From the NCBI RefSeq assembly GCF_003056355.1, contig NZ_PYVW01000002.1, forward strand, positions 372,001 to 436,000: a stretch of 64,000 bases of DNA, in the 5' to 3' direction. Of the stretch, positions 1 to 9,910 are shown piece by piece (within the stretch, counting starts at the first letter, position 1; each line of letters opens with the position of its first letter). Source of the DNA: Devosia naphthalenivorans (GTDB taxonomy: Bacteria; Pseudomonadota; Alphaproteobacteria; Rhizobiales; Devosiaceae). Both the position numbers and the translations under genes were made by a program. Below the pieces are notes generated by a model. The model saw only the letters and a program-made list of their open reading frames with translations, was not told the origin of the DNA and ran no database searches.

Positions 1-1
1 G

Positions 2-253
2 CTGATCATCATGACGGGGCTGACCATGAGCCCGGGGATAAACGCGGCGGCGCCGTGGATGCTGGACCTGTTTGGCGGGCGGCAAACGGCGCGAACGGTC
101 CATTTCATCGTCATGCTGCTGCTGGTGACGTTCTTTGTGGTCCATATCGTCATGGTAGTGGCGGCAGGACCGCTCAATGAGTTGCGCTCGATGATTACCG
201 GCTGGTATCGCGCCAGCCCGGGCACACCCACAACGCAGGGAGACAAGCCATGA
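2..253 (+). CDS. Cytochrome b/b561-type membrane protein, C-terminal part
   Basis: The reading frame is open from the window edge, so the start lies upstream and only the last 83 residues are visible. The segment contains one strong membrane helix (TVHFIVMLLLVTFFVVHIV) with two histidines 14 residues apart, the arrangement used to bind two b-type hemes in b561-like cytochromes. Its stop overlaps the start of the molybdopterin oxidoreductase by 4 bases (ATGA), so the two are translationally coupled. By inference this is the membrane electron-transfer partner of that periplasmic enzyme. The exact subfamily cannot be told from the fragment. Confidence 0.8.
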   Translation: MIIMTGLTMSPGINAAAPWMLDLFGGRQTARTVHFIVMLLLVTFFVVHIVMVVAAGPLNELRSMITGWYRASPGTPTTQGDKP

Positions 254-1038
254 GCGGGCTCATTACGCGACGCAATTTCCTGCGCGGGACGGCGGTGGCC
301 GGTTCTGGGCTGATCCTCGCTGGATGTGACCAGTTCGACTTTCTTGGCGCACGAGACAACCAGGTGCGCCAGGTGATGGAACAGGCCAACGTGCTTACCT
401 ATCAGGTGCAGCGGGCACTGATCGGGGACCAGACGCTGGCGCGGGAGTATTCCGCCAGCGAAATCCGGCAGGGGCAACGACCCAATGGCTCCATGGACCC
501 GACCACGCCGGAATATACTTTCCTCAAGATGCAGAACTTTGCGCCCTACCGCCTGACGGTCAAAGGCATGGTGGAACGGGAGGTGAGCTTTTCGCTCGAT
601 GAGTTGCGCAACATGCCGGCGCGGTCGCAGATTACGCGGCACGATTGCGTGGAGGGCTGGAGTTGCATTGCCAAATGGACGGGCACGCCATTGGGTCCGA
701 TCCTCGACATGGCGGGAGTGAAGCCGCAGGCCAGGTTCTGCGTCTATCATTGCTATGACAATATCCAGCGGACGCTGAGCGGCGATATCCTCTATTATGA
801 AAGCTCGGACCTGGTCGACGCCTATCATCCGCAGACGATCCTGAGCTACGGGCTCAATGACCAGGTCTTGCCGGTGGCGAACGGCGCGCCGATCCGGCTG
901 AGGATCGAACGAGCGCTGGGCTACAAGCAGCCCAAATACCTTCATACGATCGAGCTGGTGGATGATCTGTCGCCGTTCGGGCGAGGGAAGGGCGGGTACT
1001 GGGAAGATCTGGGGTATGACTGGTACGGGGGAATTTGA
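250..1038 (+). CDS. Tat-exported molybdopterin-dependent oxidoreductase, sulfite oxidase fold
   Basis: The 262-residue product begins with a twin-arginine signal (RRNFLRG, residues 7-13) followed by a hydrophobic stretch and a lipobox-like LAGC ending at Cys26. It is probably exported folded by Tat and may be lipid-anchored. The body matches the oxidoreductase molybdopterin-binding domain of the sulfite oxidase family; Cys133 in RHDCVEGWS is the expected cysteine ligand of molybdenum. The start overlaps the upstream cytochrome gene by 4 bases. The family includes sulfite oxidases and methionine sulfoxide reductase MsrP; the substrate here is unknown. It is shorter than MsrP, and a cytochrome b partner fits a periplasmic redox role. 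Confidence 0.88.
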   Translation: MSGLITRRNFLRGTAVAGSGLILAGCDQFDFLGARDNQVRQVMEQANVLTYQVQRALIGDQTLAREYSASEIRQGQRPNGSMDPTTPEYTFLKMQNFAPYRLTVKGMVEREVSFSLDELRNMPARSQITRHDCVEGWSCIAKWTGTPLGPILDMAGVKPQARFCVYHCYDNIQRTLSGDILYYESSDLVDAYHPQTILSYGLNDQVLPVANGAPIRLRIERALGYKQPKYLHTIELVDDLSPFGRGKGGYWEDLGYDWYGGI

Positions 1039-1390
1039 CGCTGTTCAGGTTCCCGCCGCAACCCCACCATGCACGGCGTTACCGCGAATTGCCTTGCTAT
1101 TCCAGCCTGCTTCCCCCATATCAGCGACATCGTCACCGGCGCATGGACCTTTAGTGGATCCGCTGGCGCCAGAAATTGGTGACGGACTTCTCTTCTTATC
1201 CCCTGCGGTGAGCGGCGAAGTCAGCCCGGAAACAGTTTGTCCGGGTTCGAGCCAGCACCCGCGCGATAGCTTCCCTTTTATCGCCCGATTGCACCTGTTG
1301 ACCCGCCCGCCGAAGGTTCGGTTGGCGTCATGCGCGCTGCATTGTTCTGCGCGCTCTGCAGCGCCATTTGGGCGCAGAAAGAACTGTTCT
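1039..1390. other. 352-base intergenic region upstream of the helicase
   Basis: No credible gene is seen. The helicase frame stays open through this stretch, but the translation (rich in Pro, Ala, Ser) resembles no domain and is treated as read-through. There is a short inverted repeat cccgga/tccggg at 1225-1245. The region could hold a long leader with a promoter, but no clear -35/-10 pair was identified. Confidence 0.5.
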
Positions 1391-2935
<1,545 letters not shown>

Positions 2936-2956
2936 GCCACAATCTTCGATTTATGG

Positions 2957-2986
2957 AAAAGGCGGCCCGAGTGGCCGCCTTTTTTT
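2957..2986 (+). terminator. Rho-independent terminator after the helicase gene
   Basis: An 11-base perfect stem aaaaggcggcc / ggccgcctttt (2957-2967 and 2973-2983) closes a 5-base loop and runs into six T residues. The A tract on the 5' side means it can also work for otsA, which is transcribed toward it on the other strand and ends at 3001. Confidence 0.9.
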
Positions 2987-3000
2987 GTTGGGTGATGGGG

Positions 3001-4413
3001 TCAGGCCACGGACGCGAGATAGAGAATGTCGCGCGTCGTGCCATCGGGCGCCGTGGAGGGCGCCAGGCGCTCGATGAAGCTCTTGGACCAGTCTTCCACA
3101 TTGTGCCTGCGGGCGGCGTTCATCAACGCCTGCCAGCGCTCGATACGTTCCTCCAGCGGCATGTCCAGCGCCATGCGCAAGGCCTCGGCAGTCTCGTCGG
3201 TGTCGAAAGGATTGACGAGGATAGCCGTATCGAAGATCTCGGCGGCGCCGGCGAAACGGGACAAGACCAATACGCCCGGGTCCTTAGGGTCCTGCGAGCC
3301 GACATATTCGTGGGCGACCAAATTCATCCCATCGCGGAGCGGCGTGACGAGGCCAACTTTTGCCAGGCGATAGAGGCCGGCAAGGCTCGCTTGCCCATAG
3401 GCGCGCTTCACATAGGTGAGGGGCGACCAGTCCGGCTCGGCAAAGCGCCCCATGACCCGCCCGCACATGGCATCCAGCGCGTCGCTGACCTCGCGATATT
3501 CCTTGATGGTGTCGCGCGAGGGCGGAGCCACCTGCAGCATATGGACATTGCGCCGGAAGCGGCTGTCATTGGCGAGGAGCTTTTCGTAGGCCTCGACCCG
3601 CTGTGGCAGGCCCTTGGAATAATCCAGCCGATCGACACCCAGAACAAGCTTCTGGACGCCCATGACGCGGTCCATGCGCTTGATCATCTTGGTGGCCGCA
3701 GGGCTGACGGCGAGCTTGGCAAAGGCGTCCGGGTCGGAGCCGATTGGAAAGGAAGCCACTTCCGTGCGGCTGAAATCCACGGTCTGGAGCGGGTCGCCGG
3801 ATAGGTTCGAGGGCGCCTGATGTTCGGCAAATTCGGTGAAGGCCGTGACGTCGCGCTGCGCCTGCATGCCGACCAGATCATAGCGCGATAGGTCGCGCAT
3901 CAATTCCTGGTGGTGGGGGATGGCGTAGAGCGCATCGAGCGTCGGGAAGGGGATATGCAGGTAGAACCCGATGCGGTTGCGTACGCCCAGGGCGCGCAAC
4001 TCACTGGCCAGCGGAATTAAATGGTAGTCATGCACCCAGATCAAATCGTCAGGTTTGAGCAGGGGCAGAAGGGCCCGGGCGAACTGCGCGTTCACCCCGC
4101 GATATCCCTCGTACCAGTGCGCCTCGATGGTTGCGAGGTCCAGCCGCAAGTGGAAGGATGGCCACAGGATCGAATTGGAAAACCCGGCATAATAGGCGTG
4201 ATGGTCGTCGCGGGTGAGATCGATCTGCGCGACCGAAAGGCCATCAATGTCCTCGAAGCGCGCCTTCTCGCTGGGGTGTTCCACCAGCTTGCCTGACCAG
4301 CCAAACCAGAAACCCTCGCGTTCGGCGAGGGTTTTGCGCAGCGCTACGGCAAGTCCCCCGGCAGTGGGTCCCTTGCCCGGCGTGCGGTTCGATACGACGA
4401 TAATTCTACTCAA
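3001..4413 (-). CDS. otsA: Alpha,alpha-trehalose-phosphate synthase
   Basis: This GT20 enzyme joins UDP-glucose and glucose 6-phosphate to trehalose 6-phosphate in the cytosol. The 470 residues match the usual OtsA length. Visible signatures are SNRTPGKGPTAGGL (8-21), WVHDYHL (126-132) and DRLDYSKGLPQR (261-272), plus the C-terminal LVNPFDTDETAEAL, which contacts the nucleotide sugar. The start is TTG at 4413, with a purine-rich ribosome-binding site (gggggcag) just upstream; no ATG is available. It lies 24 bases after otsB on the same strand, forming an otsB-otsA operon for trehalose, an osmoprotectant. Confidence 0.97.
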   Translation of the reverse strand: MSRIIVVSNRTPGKGPTAGGLAVALRKTLAEREGFWFGWSGKLVEHPSEKARFEDIDGLSVAQIDLTRDDHHAYYAGFSNSILWPSFHLRLDLATIEAHWYEGYRGVNAQFARALLPLLKPDDLIWVHDYHLIPLASELRALGVRNRIGFYLHIPFPTLDALYAIPHHQELMRDLSRYDLVGMQAQRDVTAFTEFAEHQAPSNLSGDPLQTVDFSRTEVASFPIGSDPDAFAKLAVSPAATKMIKRMDRVMGVQKLVLGVDRLDYSKGLPQRVEAYEKLLANDSRFRRNVHMLQVAPPSRDTIKEYREVSDALDAMCGRVMGRFAEPDWSPLTYVKRAYGQASLAGLYRLAKVGLVTPLRDGMNLVAHEYVGSQDPKDPGVLVLSRFAGAAEIFDTAILVNPFDTDETAEALRMALDMPLEERIERWQALMNAARRHNVEDWSKSFIERLAPSTAPDGTTRDILYLASVA

Positions 4414-4437
4414 TAAACTGCCCCCAGTTGTCCACCC

Positions 4438-5214
4438 TTAATGGGCTTCTGCTAACTCCCGATCGCGGGCGGCAATATCGCCCAGACCTTTGATCAATGC
4501 GTGGACCGATGCCACGTTGGCTATGCGCATCCGCGCCGCCGTATCGCCCTCACCCAGCTTGATGCCAACGCCACCCAGTTCCTGAGCCGCAATGAAAGCA
4601 TCCTCGTCGGTTATGTCGTCGCCGATAAAGATCGGCGTGCGGCCAAGGAAGGGTTCTTCGCGCATGAAGGCGCGCAGGGCTTCCCCCTTATTGACACCGC
4701 TGGGCCGGGCTTCGAAAACCATCTTGCCGGGCACCAGCGTGAAATCGGTAACGTTGTGCAGCGCCTCTTCCATGGCGTTGCGTGCCGTTTCCTCCAATTC
4801 CGGAGCCAGGCGGTAGTGCAGCGCAACTGCGCCTTCCTTGGCCTCCATCACCAGGCCCGGATTGGCCGCGACCAATGGCTCGATAGCGTGGGCGATTTCC
4901 TCTGCCCCCAGAACGGATGCAGGATCGATTGTTTCGATGAACCCGTCAGCGCGTCGGCGTTGGGTGCCATGAGCGCCGGCAATCGGAAGGTGGAGCGGGG
5001 ACAGGAACTTGTCGATATCTGCAATCTCCCGGCCGGTAAGCACCGCGAAGGCGCTGTCGAACTCACGCGCTGCGCGCTCTAGTTCGGCGGGCAGGTTCCA
5101 TGGCACGTCGATGTCATCAGGCGTTTCTGCCAACTCCACCAGTGTTCCATCGAAGTCAGTAAAAATAGCCAGCTGCGGAACAGCATGGGGACCGACAGCA
5201 TCAATTTGGGACAT
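4438..5214 (-). CDS. otsB: Trehalose-6-phosphate phosphatase
   Basis: This HAD-family phosphatase removes phosphate from trehalose 6-phosphate. The 258-residue protein carries HAD motif I TDFDGTLVEL with Asp20 as nucleophile and Asp22 as acid/base, and the late GDDITDEDAF motif (about 197-206) that binds magnesium. The ATG at 5214 gives a normal N-terminus. It is the first gene of the otsB-otsA pair. The 215 bases upstream to the next gene are non-coding and probably hold the promoter, though no clear boxes were identified. Confidence 0.96.
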   Translation of the reverse strand: MSQIDAVGPHAVPQLAIFTDFDGTLVELAETPDDIDVPWNLPAELERAAREFDSAFAVLTGREIADIDKFLSPLHLPIAGAHGTQRRRADGFIETIDPASVLGAEEIAHAIEPLVAANPGLVMEAKEGAVALHYRLAPELEETARNAMEEALHNVTDFTLVPGKMVFEARPSGVNKGEALRAFMREEPFLGRTPIFIGDDITDEDAFIAAQELGGVGIKLGEGDTAARMRIANVASVHALIKGLGDIAARDRELAEAH

Positions 5215-5429
5215 CGAATGAACCTGTGCGTGGATTACTTCACCAACAGCAACGCACGAGTTCCGGTTTGGTTCGCCTGGACATGCCAGCCATGTGCGGA
5301 GAGGCTCCCCGTGCCGCCCCAGTCACCGAAAATTCGCGGTGGGCGTCCATCCCGCCGGCCCGCGCCAAGGGGCGAACCGCAACACTGTTTGGTCTCAGAA
5401 CGGAACCGAGTTAGTGGCGCCCGAGCACA

Positions 5430-6224
5430 TTACATTGTTCTTAGGGGCACCACGGTATTTGACTCGGGACGCGCAAATTTGTCCCGATCTCGATACGCTG
5501 CCCCGAACAGACTGCCAGATATCATGGGGGGCGCTTTCGAAGCGCTGGCGCTGATCTGCACAACGGCGCTGCTGACGCGGGCACCCATAAGAGCGGCCTG
5601 GGTGCGGTTGTGTGCGCCCAGCTTCCGCATGATTTCCCGAACATGCACTTTGACCGTGGATTCCTGCAATGTGAGGTCACGCGCGATCTGCTTGTTGGAG
5701 ACTCCCTGGCGGAGTTTTTCGAGAACCTGCAATTGCCGCGGCGAAAGCTCGTCAATTGTCAAACCCGCAGGCTGTGTCGCTTCCGGTCGGGCGGCCTTTT
5801 GCAGGAGCGCCTCGCGAGGAAAGTAGGTTCCTCCGCCAATCACGAAGGCGAATATCTGTAGAGCCATATGCGGCTCCATGCTTGTGGACATGAAGGCCTG
5901 TTCCCCGAGTTGGGCTGCGAGGATAGCCTCCTCCGGCTCGTCCAGATCGGAAAGCACCAAGCATGGTACGTTGGCGAACACACGGGCAATGTCAGCGGCC
6001 CAGCGCGACATTTGCGCGGAATGCAGTGAGGTCCCACCTACGCTGAAGACGACAAATACCGGCGTTGCTGAAATCGGCAATGGCCGATTTAGCTCATTCG
6101 GAGCCAGGCTGATGGTGGCTACGCCCAAGGTCTCCGCCAAAGGTACTAGCAGCGCCGCTATACCGGCGCGGCGGAGTTCCTGGGCATCTACGACTACGAC
6201 ACATCGTTCCTGTATTATCGTCAC
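5430..6224 (-). CDS. LuxR-family transcriptional regulator with degenerate receiver
   Basis: The 264-residue protein has a C-terminal LuxR/NarL helix-turn-helix (about 160-215; LSPRQLQVLEKLRQGVSNKQ). The N-terminal half has the spacing of a response-regulator receiver, but where the phosphate-accepting aspartate should follow strand 3 the sequence is VFVVFSVGGTSL, with no Asp. It is therefore probably not controlled by phosphorylation. After the HTH comes an unusual tail of about 45 residues. The start is GTG 6224 with a G-rich site (aaggggg) upstream; no ATG fits. It lies between otsB and a second LuxR gene, at the edge of the exopolysaccharide locus, which it may control (inference). Confidence 0.85.
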   Translation of the reverse strand: MTIIQERCVVVVDAQELRRAGIAALLVPLAETLGVATISLAPNELNRPLPISATPVFVVFSVGGTSLHSAQMSRWAADIARVFANVPCLVLSDLDEPEEAILAAQLGEQAFMSTSMEPHMALQIFAFVIGGGTYFPREALLQKAARPEATQPAGLTIDELSPRQLQVLEKLRQGVSNKQIARDLTLQESTVKVHVREIMRKLGAHNRTQAALMGARVSSAVVQISASASKAPPMISGSLFGAAYRDRDKFARPESNTVVPLRTM

Positions 6225-6387
6225 TATCGCCCCCCTTAAGTAACATGACGTTTTACATTAACCTATATTGCCCACCGTAATATATTTTGAACACGTTTCT
6301 CATTGGCTTCCAATAGGCGGCGATGGACTAAAAGGTCTATATATGCACTTTGAAGATATAGTCCGGCCTCAATTTTATTGACTTAGG

Positions 6388-7068
6388 TTATATGCTAGGT
6401 CTTCCGCCGGCGAAGGCAGCTACGCTTGCCCTGTCATGGACATCAAGAACCTTGAACACAGCACTGACATGTGCCTTTACAGTTCCTTCTGAAAGTTGAA
6501 GCTGCCTGGCAATCTGCTTGTTACTCTTGCCTTGAGCTATAAGGTCAACCACCTCGAGCTGCCGGCTGGTCAGGCGGGTATTGACGAGGTTCAGTTCATG
6601 CCGATCCGGGCTGCCGCTCAACGATCTGCCGCTGGTTACTTGTGCCCCGTCATCCCCGACCTCGGAGAGGGCGGAAGGAACATAGATATGGCCGCTATTG
6701 ATGAGTTCCAGCGCCTGGACGACTTCCGCTACCTCCAGACGACGGGGGATATAGCCATGAATACCTACGATCAGTGCGCGCAGTATATCATCGCGCCCAC
6801 TGGACCGAGCGATGACCGCCAATCGCAACTCGGGGTAGTCCACCCGAAGCTTGGCGATATCGTTGAGGCCGTTCATATCCGGTAGGGCGATGTCGATCGC
6901 GGCAAAATCTATTGACGAGTTCGCCGCGAGAATGCGAGATGCTTCTGAAAAGCGCGAGACCGAAATAACTTCATGGAAGTTCAGGCGGTCTTTTAGGAGC
7001 GCAGCCAATGCGTAGCTGAAAAGTTCTTCGGTGTCCGCAATGAGAGCAATCGAAGCCGCCCCGTTCAT
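6388..7068 (-). CDS. NarL/LuxR-type response regulator
   Basis: The 226-residue product has an N-terminal receiver domain with a plausible phosphate acceptor Asp59 in AAIDIALPDMNG, and a C-terminal LuxR helix-turn-helix (166-215; LTSRQLEVVDLIAQGKSNKQ). The acidic pocket is reduced: the N-terminal pair is IADTEE rather than two adjacent aspartates. The start ATG 7068 is preceded by a very strong ribosome-binding site (ggagggag). No sensor kinase is adjacent. The 163 bases to the next regulator downstream are strikingly A+T-rich. Position next to exopolysaccharide genes suggests, but does not prove, control of them. Confidence 0.88.
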   Translation of the reverse strand: MNGAASIALIADTEELFSYALAALLKDRLNFHEVISVSRFSEASRILAANSSIDFAAIDIALPDMNGLNDIAKLRVDYPELRLAVIARSSGRDDILRALIVGIHGYIPRRLEVAEVVQALELINSGHIYVPSALSEVGDDGAQVTSGRSLSGSPDRHELNLVNTRLTSRQLEVVDLIAQGKSNKQIARQLQLSEGTVKAHVSAVFKVLDVHDRASVAAFAGGRPSI

Positions 7069-7386
7069 CTACTCCCTCCAGGAGATCACTGTATAACACT
7101 CCAGCTCTTCCAACATCTCAAAAAGAAGTGTTGATCGATTCAGTCTCTGACTTAGTTAATTGCTCCGTCTCCCGTCGGGCCGGCTCCCTTTCAGGGCCTT
7201 TCGGACGACGCCAGAAAAGCCCAGATTTTCCGAAGCGTAAAACGGGCTAGGCCACGGCCCGCCAGGCTAACCCGACCTGGATTATACCTAGGGATAAGTT
7301 TATACCGGGAGCTAGGCAAGTTCTGCACCACCCAAACGGGTGGGCGTGCCGGGCAGTCTTTGCGGGGTCAATTGGTCCTGCGTGCC
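7069..7386. other. 318-base intergenic region
   Basis: This lies between the start of the response regulator and the 3' end of the ATPase gene, both on the minus strand. No open frame of note and no clear terminator were seen. It probably holds the promoter of the response regulator near its right-hand start. Confidence 0.45.
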
Positions 7387-8223
7387 TTAGTAACCGTAGC
7401 GGTCAGGCAGGTAGCGGGTCTTGTTGAGGACTAGCCCGCCGAACTTGCTGTGCAGTGACAATTCTTTTTCGCACAGGTCTATATCGGCCATGGAGGTCTG
7501 CCCGGCGGCTGCAACAAGTATTATGGCATCGGTCGAAGGCAGGATTGCCAGAACATCATCCGTAGCGAGCATCGGTGGCAAGTCGAACACAACCAGGTCC
7601 AGCGACAGCGAATCGCGCATGCGGCGAATGGCTGGTCCGGGAACACACTCCATCAGGAGTTCCGCCGCGTTGGATGTCTGCGTGCTATTGGTTGCGATTG
7701 CCAACTGGTCTTTGAAGCGGCAGAGCCTTTCGCTCAAATTGGCCCGGCCGCGCAGGAAACTCTCGATATCGCTTTGGCCGTACCAGCCCAGCCTGCTGGC
7801 AAGGCTCGGACGATGCAGATCCAGGTCCAGCAAGGCCAGCTTGAAATTGGTTTGCTGGGCGAGGCTGAACGCGAGGTTGAGCGCCAGGGTGGTCTTGCCG
7901 CAACCGCCTCTTGGAGAGGTAATCCCGATGGTGCGCCACTTCTTCTCGCGTATCGTGCTCATCAGCCTGGTGCGCAACATGTTGATGGCGACGTGGGCGG
8001 GATCGCGCCGGGCGGCGGCAATGATCCTGTTGCGGGCGAGGTGACGCTTGTCCAGCTTGATCTCGGGCAAGTCGTCCCACCCTTCGTCTCTGAGGGCCAG
8101 GCGTGGTTCTTCAATCATCGGAACAAGCGGCACAACTTTGGGCCCGGAAATTTCTTGAGCAGGTCGCGCATCGTGGTGGAGGGGCTCACGGAAAATATCG
8201 TTCATGAAGACTTCCTCGGTCAT
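7387..8223 (-). CDS. Tyrosine-kinase-like ATPase of exopolysaccharide synthesis (CpsD/CapB type)
   Basis: The 278-residue cytosolic ATPase has Walker A SPRGGCGKTT (103-112), Walker A' LLDLDLHRP (131-139) and Walker B VVFDLPP (211-217), the set that defines bacterial tyrosine kinases that partner polysaccharide co-polymerases. The C-terminus is short and ends RYLPDRYGY, with three tyrosines (271, 276, 278) as a minimal phosphorylation cluster. It follows the chain-length gene with a 4-base overlap (8220-8223); together they equal one ExoP/Wzc chain split in two. The start could also be Met7. Its job is to control chain length and export through phosphorylation cycles (family knowledge). Confidence 0.88.
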   Translation of the reverse strand: MTEEVFMNDIFREPLHHDARPAQEISGPKVVPLVPMIEEPRLALRDEGWDDLPEIKLDKRHLARNRIIAAARRDPAHVAINMLRTRLMSTIREKKWRTIGITSPRGGCGKTTLALNLAFSLAQQTNFKLALLDLDLHRPSLASRLGWYGQSDIESFLRGRANLSERLCRFKDQLAIATNSTQTSNAAELLMECVPGPAIRRMRDSLSLDLVVFDLPPMLATDDVLAILPSTDAIILVAAAGQTSMADIDLCEKELSLHSKFGGLVLNKTRYLPDRYGY

Positions 8224-9677
8224 AACAGGATTACGCCGATGGCAATGAGCGGCACGACGACCCAGCGTGCCAGGCGCAGAGCACTCCAGCTCGAGTCAGC
8301 ACGGATGTAGGGAATGGATGTCATGACCTCGATACCGAGGCGGCGCTCGATCTCTACGGGCCGACGCACGCGCTCGTTAAGCAGTTCAAGCCCAAGCGCT
8401 ACTGCGATCGCCGCGGCGCCACCTATTCCAATGCTTAACAGAGCTAGAAGGAACCGCTTGGGTGCTACGGGGCGCTCGGGCGGTAAGGCGGGCTCCATCA
8501 AAGAAAGCTTTTCTCCCTGCAGACGGGCTTCGATCTGCTCACCGGTGGACGCCTCGGCCAGCCGGGCAACGGCGGCATTATATATCGACTGGGCATTCTC
8601 GTAATCGCGTTCCAGGGCATTGAGAGCCGCTTCGTTGGCCGGCGTGGCCTTGATGGAGGCGGTGAGCTCGGCGTCGGATTGCTCGAGCGAGTTTCGTTCG
8701 GCTTCTATGGCATCCAGACGGTCGCTGATTTCAGCCAACTGAAAGTCCAGGCTCGAGCCATTTGCATTACTGCCGGAGTTGCCTTGTTCGGGGCTGATCT
8801 GGGCTTCGACAGTCGCGATCTGGGTCAGCAGACCCATAATGGCCGGACTATCTTCGGTGAAGATCATCCTTTGTGATCTCAGCGCAGCGTTAAGCTCGGC
8901 AAGCCGCAACTGTTCGGGCGTCTGCATGGATTCGTCGGGCACATTGCCGGTGCGTCGATAAAGCTCGATATAGCCAGCGCGCCGACTTTCAAGCGAAGTT
9001 TTCTCGCGGTCCAGGAGAAGCAGCCGGTCGCGAATGTTGACCTGCATGGAGCGCCTGAAGTTGAGCGTATCCGGCATGGATTGGAGGTTGCGAGTCTTGT
9101 GGTTCTGCAACTGTACTTCGATGGAGGCGAGCGCCTGCGCGGTGCGAGCCACTTCTTCTTCGAAAAACGACAGACGGGCGCCAACGCGCTCGGTACGGCT
9201 GCTGAGGTCCCGCTGAAGGATTGTTGCAATCAGGTCGTTGGCGACTTCAGCCGCGAGTTCTGGCTCATCCGCTTCGAAGGAAACGGAAAAACCCAGCGCA
9301 TCTATGTTGTCGCCGAAAAGTACAGGGTTGAGATCTATCCGGCCGCGCAAATCTTCAGCGATGGCAGCGGGGGTTATCTTCGCTGCGTCGTCATAAAGCT
9401 CGTGCCGTTCCGCGAGATTTGCGAGGGCGTCTTGGGTAAGCAGTTCCTGGTGGATTATGTGAAACCGTGCCAAGGCACCGACTGCTTCACCCGAGCGTGT
9501 GCTGTTGGTGGCCACCTGAGGAGATTCCACCAAGATTGTGCCGCTCGCCCGGTAAACCGGAGGGATGGACAGCACGATCATCAGCCCGATGCCGCTTACA
9601 ACAGCCGCTATGGGGATCATCAGCGGCAAACGCTGAATGGCGAGATAGAGGTAAAACCGTAAATCAGCGCTTATCAT
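8220..9677 (-). CDS. Polysaccharide co-polymerase / chain-length determinant (Wzz/ExoP N-terminal type)
   Basis: The 485-residue inner-membrane protein has a first membrane helix at about 17-38, a long periplasmic domain with heptad-like coiled coil (roughly 170-390), a proline-rich PPERPVAPKRF just before the second helix (about 405-428), and an extra hydrophobic end (WVVVPLIAIGVILL). This is the Wzz domain with GNVR-like region seen in ExoP and Wzc, but without the fused kinase. It sets chain length and couples polymerisation to export. The third C-terminal helix would put the C-terminus at the membrane next to the separate kinase encoded downstream. Confidence 0.88.
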   Translation of the reverse strand: MISADLRFYLYLAIQRLPLMIPIAAVVSGIGLMIVLSIPPVYRASGTILVESPQVATNSTRSGEAVGALARFHIIHQELLTQDALANLAERHELYDDAAKITPAAIAEDLRGRIDLNPVLFGDNIDALGFSVSFEADEPELAAEVANDLIATILQRDLSSRTERVGARLSFFEEEVARTAQALASIEVQLQNHKTRNLQSMPDTLNFRRSMQVNIRDRLLLLDREKTSLESRRAGYIELYRRTGNVPDESMQTPEQLRLAELNAALRSQRMIFTEDSPAIMGLLTQIATVEAQISPEQGNSGSNANGSSLDFQLAEISDRLDAIEAERNSLEQSDAELTASIKATPANEAALNALERDYENAQSIYNAAVARLAEASTGEQIEARLQGEKLSLMEPALPPERPVAPKRFLLALLSIGIGGAAAIAVALGLELLNERVRRPVEIERRLGIEVMTSIPYIRADSSWSALRLARWVVVPLIAIGVILL

Positions 9678-9910
9678 GTTAATTGCCCAAAAGCTTGCCC
9701 GTCACTGGATGTATGGTGACGCGCTATCAGCTCCATCCTGGCTCCGATCAAGCCTTGCGGGGGCGCCCCCGGCAATAGCGCCCATGGGCTAGTTCAGGCG
9801 GGCGCGCGTTATGATCTAGTCCTTGGTCAAGATCATCCCGGACACGTGCCATGGCTTATGCTCGTTCCTCTGTTCGCTCCCGCCTCGTTCCGCGGCGAGG
9901 CAAGTTTCTG
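9678..9910. promoter_or_regulatory. Divergent intergenic region with inverted repeats
   Basis: This separates the co-polymerase gene (minus) from the export gene (plus), so it should contain divergent promoters. Three inverted repeats are visible: gtcac/gtgac at 9701-9720, a perfect 14-base palindrome cgggggcgcccccg at 9758-9771, and atgatct/agatcat at 9811-9836 with a 12-base spacer. Any of these may be an operator; none matches a site I can name. Confidence 0.4.

Noticed and set aside
962-1390. N-terminal extension of about 143 residues on the helicase frame
   Set aside because: The translation has no recognisable domain and helicase homology begins at TTG 1391, so the open frame is taken as chance in G+C-rich DNA.
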